The position numbers were made by a program, and so were the translations under genes. From JACVSF01 sp036702855 (GTDB taxonomy: Bacteria; Cyanobacteriota; Cyanobacteriia; Phormidesmidales; Phormidesmidaceae), in NCBI GenBank assembly GCA_036702855.1, contig DATNQF010000167.1:1-21690 (forward strand): a stretch of DNA of 21,690 bases. The letters are read 5' to 3'. The notes beneath the pieces are model-generated. The model was not told where the DNA came from. It worked only from the letters and a program-made list of their open reading frames with translations, and did no database searches. Below, in pieces: positions 14,759 through 21,690 of the stretch (position 1 is its first letter; each line of letters begins with the position of its first letter).

Positions 14759-16300
14759 ATGTCGAATACCAACCTCGGTCCCAAACTTGCCAATCGATAT
14801 GAATTAATTGAACCCTTGGGGCAGGGTTCGATGGGTAAGGTGTACTTGGCAGAAGATGCCCTGCTAGGCAGTGTTAAGGTTGCTATTAAGTTTCTTTCTC
14901 AAACCTTGCTGACCGAAAGAATGCGGGAGCGCTTTTTGCAAGAGGCCATGACTTGCGCTCAGCTAGGGCAGAAAAGCATTCATGTGGTTCGCGTGACGGA
15001 CTACGGCGTTAACGAGGAGAATCTGCCCTTCTACGTCATGGAGTATTTGCGGGGACAGGGACTGAGCCAGGTGATTAATAGCCAGCCGCTGCCAATCCCC
15101 CGGTTTCTAGGAATTACTCGACAGATTTGCTTAGGTCTACAGGCAGCTCATGAAGGTATCACCCTTAAGGGGGAGCCACTGCCAGTGCCCATTATTCATC
15201 GAGATATTAAGCCCAGCAACATTCTGATTATTCAAGATCCCTCCCTAGGAGAACTGGCAAAAATCCTAGATTTCGGCATTGCTAAATTGCTACAGGCTGG
15301 GGGAGACCAAACAAATTGTTTTATGGGAACTTTGGCCTATGCTTCTCCTGAGCAAATGGAGGGCTTGGAGCTAGATAGCCGCTCAGACATTTACAGTCTG
15401 GGTATTTTGATGTTTCAGATGCTTACGAGTAAGCTGCCGCTGCGGGCTAGCAGCCACACCTTTGGAGGGTGGTACAAAGTACATCAATCTCAAAAGCCGA
15501 AGCAAATAAATGAATTAGAGCCTGGCCTAAAGATACCCAAACTGCTTGAAGATTTGGTGATGGCCTGTCTGGAGAAGGAACCGCGAAATCGGCCCCAGAG
15601 TGCAACTGAGATCTTGAAAGCCTTAGAACCTTTGGAAGACCGTTTTTCAAACGGTTTTCGGATTGGTCAACGAATTGGGGCAACTCTGTCTCGGCTTCCC
15701 GTCACTCGTCGCCCTCAGCCTGAGGAAGACCTCCAGGAAGATCAAATCTGCAAGTTAACCGTCTGGCCCAAGGGAAAACCAATTGCGGAAATTGTATTTC
15801 CCCACCCGTTACCCACTAGCAAGGGACCTTTAGCTACAGTCTGGGCTATGATGCCGCAGTCTGAAGTAGAGCGGCGCTTAATCAGCACACGCTACAACAC
15901 CTTTATTTGCACCCTGTCTCCTCATCCCATGGTGCTGTGGTTAACCGTGTTATACAGTAGCAGCCACGGCGCTCGTTGGCTGCCCTGCTATATGGATTTG
16001 AAGACAGACTCGGGGCAGGAAATGCTCTCGTTGCTCAGCCAGACGGGGTACTACAAGCTGCTACTCTTTGCTTTAGATGATCCGAGGCGCTGCGCCCATG
16101 TTTTAAGCTGTAATGTGGGCAGCCCTCAGAGATCGCTATTGAAGGACTGGGTGCTAACGGCGCGATCGCACCCCTCTATTGGGGGGGCAAACATTAGTAA
16201 AGACTTGCTGCGCAACGAACTCAACGACAAGCTCAAGCCCAAAGTGCTGCGGCAGCTAGAGTCTATCTACGCAGACACTGGCTCTGATGTGTCGGAGTAA
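14759..16300 (+). CDS. Ser/Thr protein kinase (Hanks type) with novel C-terminal region
   Basis: A soluble 513-residue protein kinase. The kinase domain spans about residues 14-292: glycine loop LGQGSMGKVYLAED (20-33), catalytic Lys44 in VAIK, HRDIKPSN (147-154; Asp149, Lys151, Asn154), DFG (171-173) and SPE (196-198) as the APE equivalent. All catalytic residues are present, so activity is expected. An insertion with GEPLPVP lies just before HRD. The C-terminal ~180 residues (about 330-513) form no domain I recognise; they contain beta-type stretches (ICKLTVWPKGKPIAEIVFP) and no membrane helix or PASTA repeat, which sets it apart from membrane kinases. The substrate is unknown. The ATG lacks a clear ribosome site. 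It is convergent with the Usp gene, which is 24 bp away. Confidence 0.92.
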   Translation: MSNTNLGPKLANRYELIEPLGQGSMGKVYLAEDALLGSVKVAIKFLSQTLLTERMRERFLQEAMTCAQLGQKSIHVVRVTDYGVNEENLPFYVMEYLRGQGLSQVINSQPLPIPRFLGITRQICLGLQAAHEGITLKGEPLPVPIIHRDIKPSNILIIQDPSLGELAKILDFGIAKLLQAGGDQTNCFMGTLAYASPEQMEGLELDSRSDIYSLGILMFQMLTSKLPLRASSHTFGGWYKVHQSQKPKQINELEPGLKIPKLLEDLVMACLEKEPRNRPQSATEILKALEPLEDRFSNGFRIGQRIGATLSRLPVTRRPQPEEDLQEDQICKLTVWPKGKPIAEIVFPHPLPTSKGPLATVWAMMPQSEVERRLISTRYNTFICTLSPHPMVLWLTVLYSSSHGARWLPCYMDLKTDSGQEMLSLLSQTGYYKLLLFALDDPRRCAHVLSCNVGSPQRSLLKDWVLTARSHPSIGGANISKDLLRNELNDKLKPKVLRQLESIYADTGSDVSE

Positions 16301-16324
16301 AGCTTAGAAAAATACCTCAAAACC

Positions 16325-17203
16325 CTACCGAGGGGAGGGATAGAACAAAATGGGATGCCAGCAGCGCCGAATCATTTCGCGGGCGACGCTTGGGGCAGAC
16401 CATTTTAAGATTCCCCCTAGACCACGGGAGCAAATTGCGATCGCACCAATATCATGTGTCTCAGCCGCCGTCAAAATCTCCTGAAGCGGATCGCCTTCGA
16501 CCACAGTCGTGTTGACAACTAGATCTAAGGCTGCTAGCTCTGCTTGAACCTTTTCTAGCTTTGTTTCGGCTTCTTGCTGCGGTTTCTCTCCCCGCAATTC
16601 CCGGCGCACCCCTTCGTCAATAACCCAAAGCAATCGACAGCGCTCAAGGACCGAATTCGGATTTGACTGAATTTGCTGCTTAATCTGCTGTATTAAATGA
16701 TCAGCTCCAGAACTTCCTTCATACGGCACCAGTAAGTAGCGAAAGAGATGGCGACACCGTAGATCGAGTTCTGCGGTAGTAAAAGTGGCAATCAACTGAG
16801 GACGCAGGATCATTAAGGGCACCTCAGTACGTTCCAACAGCTGCATTGTGGTGCTGCCGAAAAGCTTCTCCTCTAGCAAGGTGCGGATGGGGGTTCCCAG
16901 AAAAATTACATCGGAGCGATGGGTCTTTGCTAACCGCAAAATGTTGTCACTGGGACGCCCGACTTGAACCTCGACTTTAACGTTGACTCCGGCAGGGACA
17001 TCGCGGATGACGTCGCTTAATCGTTTGCGTTGGGCTTCAATCTGTTCTGGATCAACCCGAGGAATTTCCCGAGTTGCCCCCACTGCAACATTGTGAAAGA
17101 AGACCAATTCCTTGAAGCCACCTTCGGCTAGGCTAGAGATAAAATGTGCCAGCCGGTGCATGCCATCGGCAAAATCAGTGCAGATTAAAGCCCGTTGAAA
17201 CAT
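16325..17203 (-). CDS. tandem universal stress protein
   Basis: A 292-residue cytoplasmic protein made of two UspA-like alpha/beta domains. Domain 1 starts MFQRALICTDFADG and ends near PLMILRPQ, with FLGTPIRTLLEEKLFGSTTMQLL as the nucleotide-loop equivalent. Domain 2 starts near FRYLLVPYEGSSGAD and ends with IAICSRGLGGILKWSAPSVA and PILFYPSP. The classical ATP-binding pattern G-2X-G-9X-G(S/T) is imperfect in both, so ATP binding is uncertain. The start is set at the ATG giving MFQRAL, the usual Usp beginning; an upstream TTG (17227) adds eight residues. No ribosome site is clear. It lies between the kinase and a non-coding region next to nblA. Confidence 0.85.
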   Translation of the reverse strand: MFQRALICTDFADGMHRLAHFISSLAEGGFKELVFFHNVAVGATREIPRVDPEQIEAQRKRLSDVIRDVPAGVNVKVEVQVGRPSDNILRLAKTHRSDVIFLGTPIRTLLEEKLFGSTTMQLLERTEVPLMILRPQLIATFTTAELDLRCRHLFRYLLVPYEGSSGADHLIQQIKQQIQSNPNSVLERCRLLWVIDEGVRRELRGEKPQQEAETKLEKVQAELAALDLVVNTTVVEGDPLQEILTAAETHDIGAIAICSRGLGGILKWSAPSVAREMIRRCWHPILFYPSPR

Positions 17204-17786
17204 GGTTTCTGATTCAGTGAAATTCAACTACTGCTGCATCAATATGACCTAACAGTAACATTCAAATCTTTGCCAAGATGGAAGGTGCCTCGGAGATCAA
17301 AAAAACCTACGGCAGAACCGTAGGACAGTCCCAGTAAGTAGCCCAAAAGTGACCTATACATGTGGATGCACTTTTAGGGAAACCCAGCGTTTCCCAAATG
17401 TAGCGAAGGAAACGCCAAGGCTAAGCCTTGATCAGCGAAGTAAAAGTTTTAAGGTAAGTCTCTCAAGTTTTGGCTAGGACAGTTCGATGAGACATGGTGC
17501 TGCCGTGGGGGTAGTCCTCAGTGATGCATTAAGTTGCCGTTGGAGGAATCAGCCACTTAAGGACTCAAAGTTCTCAAAAAGCACCAGAGAAACTAAGTAT
17601 CAGAAAAACTAATTAACTGTAGAAGCTCGTAGCAAAGCTAGACAAAAGTCGCTGCTCTTTGTGGTTTTCTCAATGGGTCAGAAAGTTGACGCCCCAACAT
17701 CCCCAGCTTTTTTCACCGATGGAACGAAGCAAGAGAGGGAGGTCGTCCCCTTTGACCATGCTTACGCGACTTTTTGGGGATAACGA
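17204..17786 (-). other. 583-bp non-coding stretch with structured RNA potential
   Basis: No frame of note is found on either strand. Features visible: a leftward intrinsic terminator (17299-17324); hairpins AAAAGTG/CACTTTT (17344-17376), GGGAAA/TTTCCC (17377-17395) and CAAGGCT/AGCCTTG (17416-17430); longer-range complements TGGCT/AGCCA, AGGAC/GTCCT and GGTGCT/AGCACC across 17471-17586; and a stem directly after the nblA stop (17742-17787). Taken together this is consistent with a leftward transcript running from nblA, or from an internal promoter, to the terminator. Confidence 0.45.
17299..17324 (-). terminator. leftward intrinsic terminator
   Basis: On the minus strand CCTACGG-TTCTG-CCGTAGG is followed directly by seven T residues. 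It lies about 460 nt beyond the nblA stop and about 95 bp before the Usp start, so it ends a leftward transcript that is not Usp. Confidence 0.9.
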
Positions 17787-17787
17787 C
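17742..17787 (-). terminator. hairpin at the nblA stop codon
   Basis: On the minus strand GTCG-TTA-TCCCC pairs with GGGGACGAC, nine pairs with a 3-nt bulge and a loop of about 25 nt. It begins at the last base of the nblA stop. There is no T-run after it, so it more likely protects or folds the 3' end than terminates. Confidence 0.45.
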
Positions 17788-17981
17788 TACACTTGAGGAC
17801 TTGGGCCAATTCCCCACTCGTGGCGTAGAAAGTGCTTATACATGGTTTCTCGCATCATCATTTGCTCATAGAGCTTAACGAGAAACTGCTGGGCTTGCTC
17901 CCGGCTCATCTTCTCCACTTGGGTTTCGAAGGACCGCAGGTTGAACTGTTGTTCTAGAGAGAGTTGCATGGGCTCGTTCAT
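17787..17981 (-). CDS. nblA: NblA phycobilisome degradation protein
   Basis: A 64-residue protein with the NblA hallmark LSLEQQFNLRSFETQV (8-23) and KLYEQMMMRETMYKHFL (36-52). NblA is a small helical adaptor that attaches to phycobiliproteins and brings the Clp protease, so that antennae are taken apart when nitrogen or another nutrient runs out; the size is the family's usual one. The ATG at 17981 is chosen because GGAG lies 7 nt upstream; Met5 is a possible alternative. The 5' side is a long non-coding region with a TATAAT (18128-18123, minus) but no matching -35, in keeping with activator-dependent expression; I did not find a clean NtcA site GTA-N8-TAC. Presence of this gene shows the organism makes phycobilisomes. 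Confidence 0.96.
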   Translation of the reverse strand: MNEPMQLSLEQQFNLRSFETQVEKMSREQAQQFLVKLYEQMMMRETMYKHFLRHEWGIGPSPQV

Positions 17982-18477
17982 GAGATTGCTCCAGTAAAAA
18001 GAGAGAGAACGGTGAAAGCCGGAGAAGGGCTTCCCTAGAGAAGGGTCTTCTGGCCGGGAGTTACCCCACTACCGAGAAGCAATGAGAGACTTGCATTCCA
18101 AGTAGTTATTTATGTTTTAACAATTATAACAATTGTTTGACAAGTGCCCCTCGACTTATTCCGAATTGAGTAGAAGTATATAACTCATTTCAGGAAGGAG
18201 TATTTGTTTCGGAATGGTTTACATTTATTTACCAATCCTGAGTTGACAAAAGTGCTCAGGGCTAACATAAAGCGAAAAATCCATTTTTTGAAAAATGCTC
18301 CTTGCCACAACGGGCCTCTCAATGATTGAAAGGTAACAGCTGTGTGGGGTTGGGATCATCGACCGATAGCCCTAGCCCAAAAAGGGCAAATTGCTTGCGT
18401 GAACCTCCCTCTACCGACTCAAATCGCAGCTAGAGAGATAATCCTCCTAGAATAGTCAGGAAATAGAGAAGATTTGC
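17982..18477 (-). promoter_or_regulatory. nblA upstream region
   Basis: This 496-bp stretch separates nblA from the PP2C gene. Reading leftward, TATAAT (18128-18123) would start a 5' UTR of about 135 nt. Within it a stem CCGG-AGAAG (18019-18027) pairs with CTTCT-GG-CCGG (18047-18057), close to the ribosome site. Near the -10 the motif TAACAATT occurs twice (18119-18126, 18128-18135). Further upstream, CATTTTT/AAAAATG near 18282-18297 and a small GCCC/GGGC hairpin near 18375 add little. No gene is convincing. Confidence 0.5.
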
Positions 18478-19227
18478 TTAGGCTTGGGCTGACAAGGTTG
18501 GTAGAGCAATAATGACTACCGTAATGTTGTCCCGTCCGCCTCGCTGCTTAGCAGAGTTAACCAGAGCTGTAGCAGCAGCATCACAGGAGCGGATTGATTT
18601 GAGGTGAGACGCAATCAGGTGGTCAGATAACTCCTCTGTTAAGCCATCACTACACAACAACAGCCGATCACCTGGGATCACTTCTATCGCTTGAATGTCG
18701 AGTTGTGTGAGGTCTTCTCGACCTAGGCATTGGGAGAGGACGTGTCGCCAAGGGTGAGTTCGAGATTGGGCTGGGGACAGTTCTCCTTCTCGAATGGCAC
18801 GAGCAATCCAGGTATGGTCTTCAGTGATTTGATCTAAGTGGTGTCCACGCAATCGGTACAGCCGAGAGTCACCAACATGAGCACACCAGGGAGACTCATC
18901 GCCCTCCCGAAAGGTAACGACAACCACGGTCGTGCCCATATCTGCCCGTTCAGGATGACGCATCTGGTCATCTAAAATGGCTTGATTAGCGCTGAGTAAG
19001 GCTTCCTTTAGCAGACTCTCAGTGCTGCTGCTGTCTTTCCAATGTTTATCCAGGTGAGCTTGAATGGTTTCAGTGGCCAATCGACTAGCCTCTTGTCCAC
19101 CCGCATGCCCTCCCATGCCGTCAGCAACAATGAAGAAGCGCCCATAGGAGTCAATGTAGTAGGCATCCTGGTTACTTGACCGTAATAGGCCAGGGTCGGT
19201 TAGCCCTGAGTAGTAGCGCTTCGTCAT
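18478..19227 (-). CDS. PP2C-type Ser/Thr protein phosphatase
   Basis: A cytoplasmic, metal-dependent PPM phosphatase of 249 residues that removes phosphate from Ser/Thr of proteins. Metal-site motifs are present: SNQDAYYI (Asp21), VADGMGGHAGG (Asp36, Gly37), CSDGLTEEL and GGRDNITVVII near the C-terminus, which is the compact bacterial PppA/PstP catalytic domain with nothing added. The start is set at the ATG giving MTKRYYSGLTDPG, where homology to the family begins; a start at 19302 would add 25 residues that overlap the aarF-like gene. The gap to the upstream aarF-like gene is 22 bp, so they are co-transcribed. A Ser/Thr kinase lies 2.2 kb away on the other strand and is a possible functional counterpart. 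Confidence 0.92.
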   Translation of the reverse strand: MTKRYYSGLTDPGLLRSSNQDAYYIDSYGRFFIVADGMGGHAGGQEASRLATETIQAHLDKHWKDSSSTESLLKEALLSANQAILDDQMRHPERADMGTTVVVVTFREGDESPWCAHVGDSRLYRLRGHHLDQITEDHTWIARAIREGELSPAQSRTHPWRHVLSQCLGREDLTQLDIQAIEVIPGDRLLLCSDGLTEELSDHLIASHLKSIRSCDAAATALVNSAKQRGGRDNITVVIIALPTLSAQA

Positions 19228-19249
19228 AGCTATTGGCGGAAAGAAAGGG

Positions 19250-21112
19250 CTAAGGCAGACGGTCTGCCCGGTTAATACGTAAAACTGCACGAATAAAGGC
19301 AAGTCCAGTAACCGCTGCCAGACTGCCTGCGATCGCAGCTACCCACGTAAATTCGAAGACTAGCAGAATGGTAGCAGAGAGGGTAAAGGCTCCCAATAAC
19401 GTTGCATAAGTATTTGCTAGATTAACGCTGCTTACCCGACGCAGTACGCGGTCTGTTTCAATTGATCGCACCCGCACTCGAATGTCACCCCGCTCTAGCT
19501 TATCTAGCGTATCCTCAATGCGTCGAGGCAATCCTAGGGCAGTTGTGCTGACTTGGGCAGCTTGACGACTTAATTCACCCAAGATGCTGTTGGTGGTTTC
19601 AGAGGGGTTTCCAGGTGCCATAAGCTGTGCTGCAAAGGGTTTGGCGGCTTCCATAAAGTTGAATTCGGGATCGAGACCTTTGCCAACCCCTTCTAGTGTA
19701 GAGAAGGCCCGCATGACGAAGGTAAAGGTGGCTGGGAATCGGAAAGGTTGGTCATAGGCGACGGCATAAAGGTCATCGCTGATCGCATTGACCGACTGCT
19801 CCTCAAAGGGCTTATCCATTAGATTATCCAGAATATACTGGATAGATCGTCGAATTGGCCCCATATCCTCTATTTCTACCAACGCTCCCAGCTCTACCAA
19901 GGAATTCATAACTTGATCAGCATTTCGCTGGGCAATGCCCATGAAAGTGCCCATCAAGCGCTGGCGAGTAAGGGGTTGAACCTGCCCCATCATGCCAAAG
20001 TCATAGAAAATGAGCGCCCCCTCTGGGTTAACTGCAATATTGCCAGGGTGGGGATCGGCATGGAAAAAGCCATTGTTAAGCAACTGATGCAAGTACGCCT
20101 GCGCACCTAAAACGGCTAACCGTTTGCGGTCTAGCCCAGCCGCTTCTAGAGCTTCGTAGTGGCTAATTTTGATGCCGGGTAGATATTCCAGAGTCAGCAC
20201 GCGGGGAGAGGCAAAGCGCCAAAAAACCCGAGGCACACTCACCCAATCTTCAGTGCGGAAGTTGCGCCGGAAGGTATCGGCGTTGCGCCCCTCGTTTAAG
20301 TAATCGATCTCCTCCCACAGAATCCGGCAACATTCCTCATAAATGCCCATCCAGTCCCGGCCCTTGCCCCATTCAGGATGGTTTTGAAAGTAGCGGGCAA
20401 TCCCTTTGAGAATAGATAGGTCAATCTCAAAGAGTTTTTTGAGACCCGGACGCTGTACCTTGACAACAACCTCTTCTCCAGAATGGAGCTGAGCTCGGTG
20501 CACTTGCCCCAAGCTTGCCGCAGCCAAGGGAATGGGATCAAAAGTGCGGTAAAGCTCTTGAATAGGCTTGCCTAAGTCGCTTTCAATGATTTCCTTGGCC
20601 TGCTCATAGCTGAAGGCCGGCACTCGGTCTTGCAGCTTAGAGAGTTCTTCCACATATTCGATAGGAAAAATATCAGCCCGCGTGGAAAAAAGCTGACCTA
20701 CTTTGATGAAGGTTGGCCCCAGATCAAGCAGTGTTTCTCGGATCCAAACGGCTTGACGGCGACGGCGTATGGCTTGTTTTTCAGGGGTAATCTTCCCTTG
20801 ATAGCTCCAGGCTTTGCCGTAGAGCCAGCGGGCTCCGAGCAGCCGCAGCACAAAGCCCCAAATATCAACAAACCGCCGACTTCGGGAGTAGCGGCCCCGG
20901 TTCCAGCGATAGGCATTTTGAGTAAAAGGTGTTTCCTTGTCCACTTCTGAGGAAGCGATTAAGGAATAGGGTGCGATCGCAGCCCCATTTTCGGCTTCAA
21001 GGGGATTGGGCCGGGGGGACGGTGTCAGCACTGTGACTCCATTCGACTCCACCAGATCAGGCGGTGTTGTCGGCTGGACTTCTGGCGCAGATTGATCGGA
21101 AACGGCAGACAC
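19250..21112 (-). CDS. ABC1/AarF/UbiB family atypical kinase
   Basis: A 620-residue UbiB-family protein; relatives support ubiquinone or plastoquinone/tocopherol metabolism in membranes, and cyanobacteria carry several paralogues. Motifs: KVGQ (137-140), the Ala-rich loop LAAASLGQVHRA (196-207) that replaces the usual glycine loop, VVVKVQRPG with Lys218, EEIDYLNEGRNADTFRRNF (267-285), HADPHPGN (351-358) and DFG (371-373). The first 60 residues are a low-complexity, Pro/Ser-rich tail. Two hydrophobic segments at the C-terminus (about 568-612) suggest membrane anchoring. The GTG start is supported by GAGGAG 5 nt upstream. It sits between DUF6825 and PP2C, all leftward, with a 22-bp gap to PP2C, probably an operon. 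Substrate is unknown. Confidence 0.93.
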   Translation of the reverse strand: MSAVSDQSAPEVQPTTPPDLVESNGVTVLTPSPRPNPLEAENGAAIAPYSLIASSEVDKETPFTQNAYRWNRGRYSRSRRFVDIWGFVLRLLGARWLYGKAWSYQGKITPEKQAIRRRRQAVWIRETLLDLGPTFIKVGQLFSTRADIFPIEYVEELSKLQDRVPAFSYEQAKEIIESDLGKPIQELYRTFDPIPLAAASLGQVHRAQLHSGEEVVVKVQRPGLKKLFEIDLSILKGIARYFQNHPEWGKGRDWMGIYEECCRILWEEIDYLNEGRNADTFRRNFRTEDWVSVPRVFWRFASPRVLTLEYLPGIKISHYEALEAAGLDRKRLAVLGAQAYLHQLLNNGFFHADPHPGNIAVNPEGALIFYDFGMMGQVQPLTRQRLMGTFMGIAQRNADQVMNSLVELGALVEIEDMGPIRRSIQYILDNLMDKPFEEQSVNAISDDLYAVAYDQPFRFPATFTFVMRAFSTLEGVGKGLDPEFNFMEAAKPFAAQLMAPGNPSETTNSILGELSRQAAQVSTTALGLPRRIEDTLDKLERGDIRVRVRSIETDRVLRRVSSVNLANTYATLLGAFTLSATILLVFEFTWVAAIAGSLAAVTGLAFIRAVLRINRADRLP

Positions 21113-21160
21113 TCAGACTCCTCGGACAGCAAGCGGCAGGGACAGGGGACAGTGGCTAAA

Positions 21161-21184
21161 GGGCTCCTTTTTATAAGGAGGCCC
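21161..21184 (-). terminator. hairpin overlapping the DUF6825 stop codon
   Basis: On the minus strand GGGCCTCCTT and AAGGAGCCC can pair (one bulged base) and are followed by TTTAGCC. The TAA stop is in the loop. It may partly terminate before the aarF-like gene. Confidence 0.5.
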
Positions 21185-21494
21185 GATACTGTTGTAAGGC
21201 AACTCGTACCTGAGCAATCTCTGCCCTAAGGAGGTCTATTGTTGCCTGTAAGTCTTGAGGCTGACCAACAGAAGCGGAGCCGGGCGTAGTGCCTTGGCCT
21301 GTCGATACAGCAGCTTCGGCCTCTTGAGCACGGGCCAGCACATCATTAGTAAACTGGCGCAGATTTTCCCGCTGTTCTGCGTCGAACTTACCCAGATAGC
21401 CCAGGGTATCGGTCATCAATCGCCCTGCCTGTTCAGTCGTTGCTTCTGCCAAGGCTCGACCGATGAAAAAGGCGTGTAACATCGGGTTGCTCAT
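21171..21494 (-). CDS. DUF6825-type cyanobacterial conserved protein
   Basis: A protein of about 107 residues I associate, from memory, with the cyanobacterial and plastid DUF6825 group; no function is established. It starts MSNPMLHAFFIGRALAE, followed by a helix-rich segment to about residue 55, a Gly/Ser/Thr linker (STGQGTTPGSASVGQPQ) and a terminal amphipathic helix (DLQATIDLLRAEIAQVRVALQQYR) that could form a coiled coil. There is no signal peptide. The start is taken at the second ATG cluster (21494) because the family begins with this segment; a longer frame from 21563 adds 23 Arg-rich residues. It is upstream of the aarF-like gene by 58 bp, same strand. Confidence 0.75.
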   Translation of the reverse strand: MSNPMLHAFFIGRALAEATTEQAGRLMTDTLGYLGKFDAEQRENLRQFTNDVLARAQEAEAAVSTGQGTTPGSASVGQPQDLQATIDLLRAEIAQVRVALQQYRASL

Positions 21495-21584
21495 AGAAAG
21501 AAAGCTTAATAAGTGTTTCTGTAGAGGATTATAACGTTCCTGTCTAGTGCTCCTGGTTCGCATTTCCAGATTGAGGAGACTGGC

Positions 21585-21689
21585 TTAGGGAGCGCCTGGT
21601 ATCACAGCACTGGTTGCCGGTACGGGAGGACGGGAAAGACTGGGTGCTGGGGCAGCAGGGGGCGCTGCTTCGGGGGGGGCTGATATAGG
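21585..21689 (-). CDS. C-terminal end of a Pro/Ala-rich protein (partial)
   Basis: An open minus-strand frame enters from the right edge and stops at TAA (21587-21585). It encodes 34 visible residues, rich in Pro and Ala (APPEAAPPAAPAPSLSRPPV), of the sort found in flexible C-terminal tails of envelope or cell-wall proteins. There is no start in the window and the rest is missing, so neither function nor membership in the downstream operon can be judged. The gap to the DUF6825 start is 90 bp. The frame could also be accidental; composition bias makes a call from 34 residues weak. Confidence 0.45.
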   Translation of the reverse strand, partial: PISAPPEAAPPAAPAPSLSRPPVPATSAVIPGAP

Positions 21690-21690
21690 C

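Noticed and set aside
17228..17786. 6S RNA, tmRNA, RNase P RNA, SRP RNA or a Yfr2-type RNA
   Set aside because: None of the signature sequences was found; AAGGAAACG resembles the Yfr2 loop AGGAAACA but the last base and context differ.
18000..18240. NtcA site GTA-N8-TAC for nblA
   Set aside because: The nearest match (GTA-N8-TAA around 18220-18235) lacks the final C and does not have the right distance from a -10.
18214..18246. Ten-codon ORF starting ATG after AAGGAG on the plus strand
   Set aside because: Too short, Shine-Dalgarno 13 nt away, no support.
18204..18329. Possible 41-residue plus-strand ORF starting TTG, with AAGGAG just upstream
   Set aside because: The AAGGAG is only 3 nt from the TTG, the residue composition is not typical of a known family, and the region is A/T-rich non-coding between leftward genes. 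Worth checking for conservation only.
19228..19302. N-terminal extension of the PP2C gene
   Set aside because: Overlaps the end of the aarF-like gene and is not part of the PP2C fold; MTKRYYSGLTDPG is the natural beginning.

Overview
The window reads as chromosomal DNA from a cyanobacterium, probably a filamentous Leptolyngbya-like lineage (the genus-level guess is only a guess). Direct evidence: about a dozen copies of the cyanobacterial HIP1 octamer GCGATCGC, a phycobilisome-degradation gene (nblA), a GuaB3-type IMP dehydrogenase next to trxA with a clear Yfr1 small RNA between them, and several cyanobacterial conserved-hypothetical families (DUF4912, DUF2993, TIGR03792, DUF6825). I see no integrase, transposase, CRISPR array, tRNA or rRNA; most of the window looks like ordinary core genome.

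Layout. 1-930: 3' part of an AI-2E family membrane transporter. 959-2606 (minus): DUF2993 protein, TIGR03792 protein and a zinc-ribbon membrane protein in one leftward cluster. 2607-2964: a divergent control region with a perfect 24-bp palindrome and repeated GATCCC motifs. 2965-6003 (plus): DUF4912 protein with a strong terminator, then a metallophosphoesterase. 6004-8715 (plus): ferric-iron uptake genes, futA (lipoprotein binding protein) and futC (ATPase), each preceded by a Fur-box-like inverted repeat; the permease futB is not here. 8724-8765: a 42-bp palindrome centred on HIP1, serving the convergent futC and LOG-family genes. 8809-11890 (minus): guaB3, Yfr1, trxA and the LOG gene. 11909-14583 (plus): a structured leader, a KtrA/TrkA-type potassium regulator, anmK overlapping it by 4 bp, and a small hypothetical. 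14759-16300: soluble Ser/Thr protein kinase. 16325-21690 (minus): tandem universal stress protein, a long non-coding stretch ending in a leftward terminator, nblA, a PP2C phosphatase, an ABC1/AarF/UbiB kinase, a DUF6825 protein and the tail of a Pro/Ala-rich protein.

How the parts may work together. Much of the region concerns nutrient and stress adjustment: iron uptake under likely Fur control, potassium-flux gating, Ser/Thr phosphorylation and dephosphorylation, Usp and NblA. The least explained sequence is 17204-17786 plus 17982-18477, on either side of nblA. The first holds several hairpins and a leftward intrinsic terminator about 460 nt beyond the nblA stop, so it may be a long nblA 3' UTR or a separate undescribed RNA. 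The second candidate for something new is the palindrome/GATCCC control region at 2607-2964. No obviously new multi-gene system is visible.
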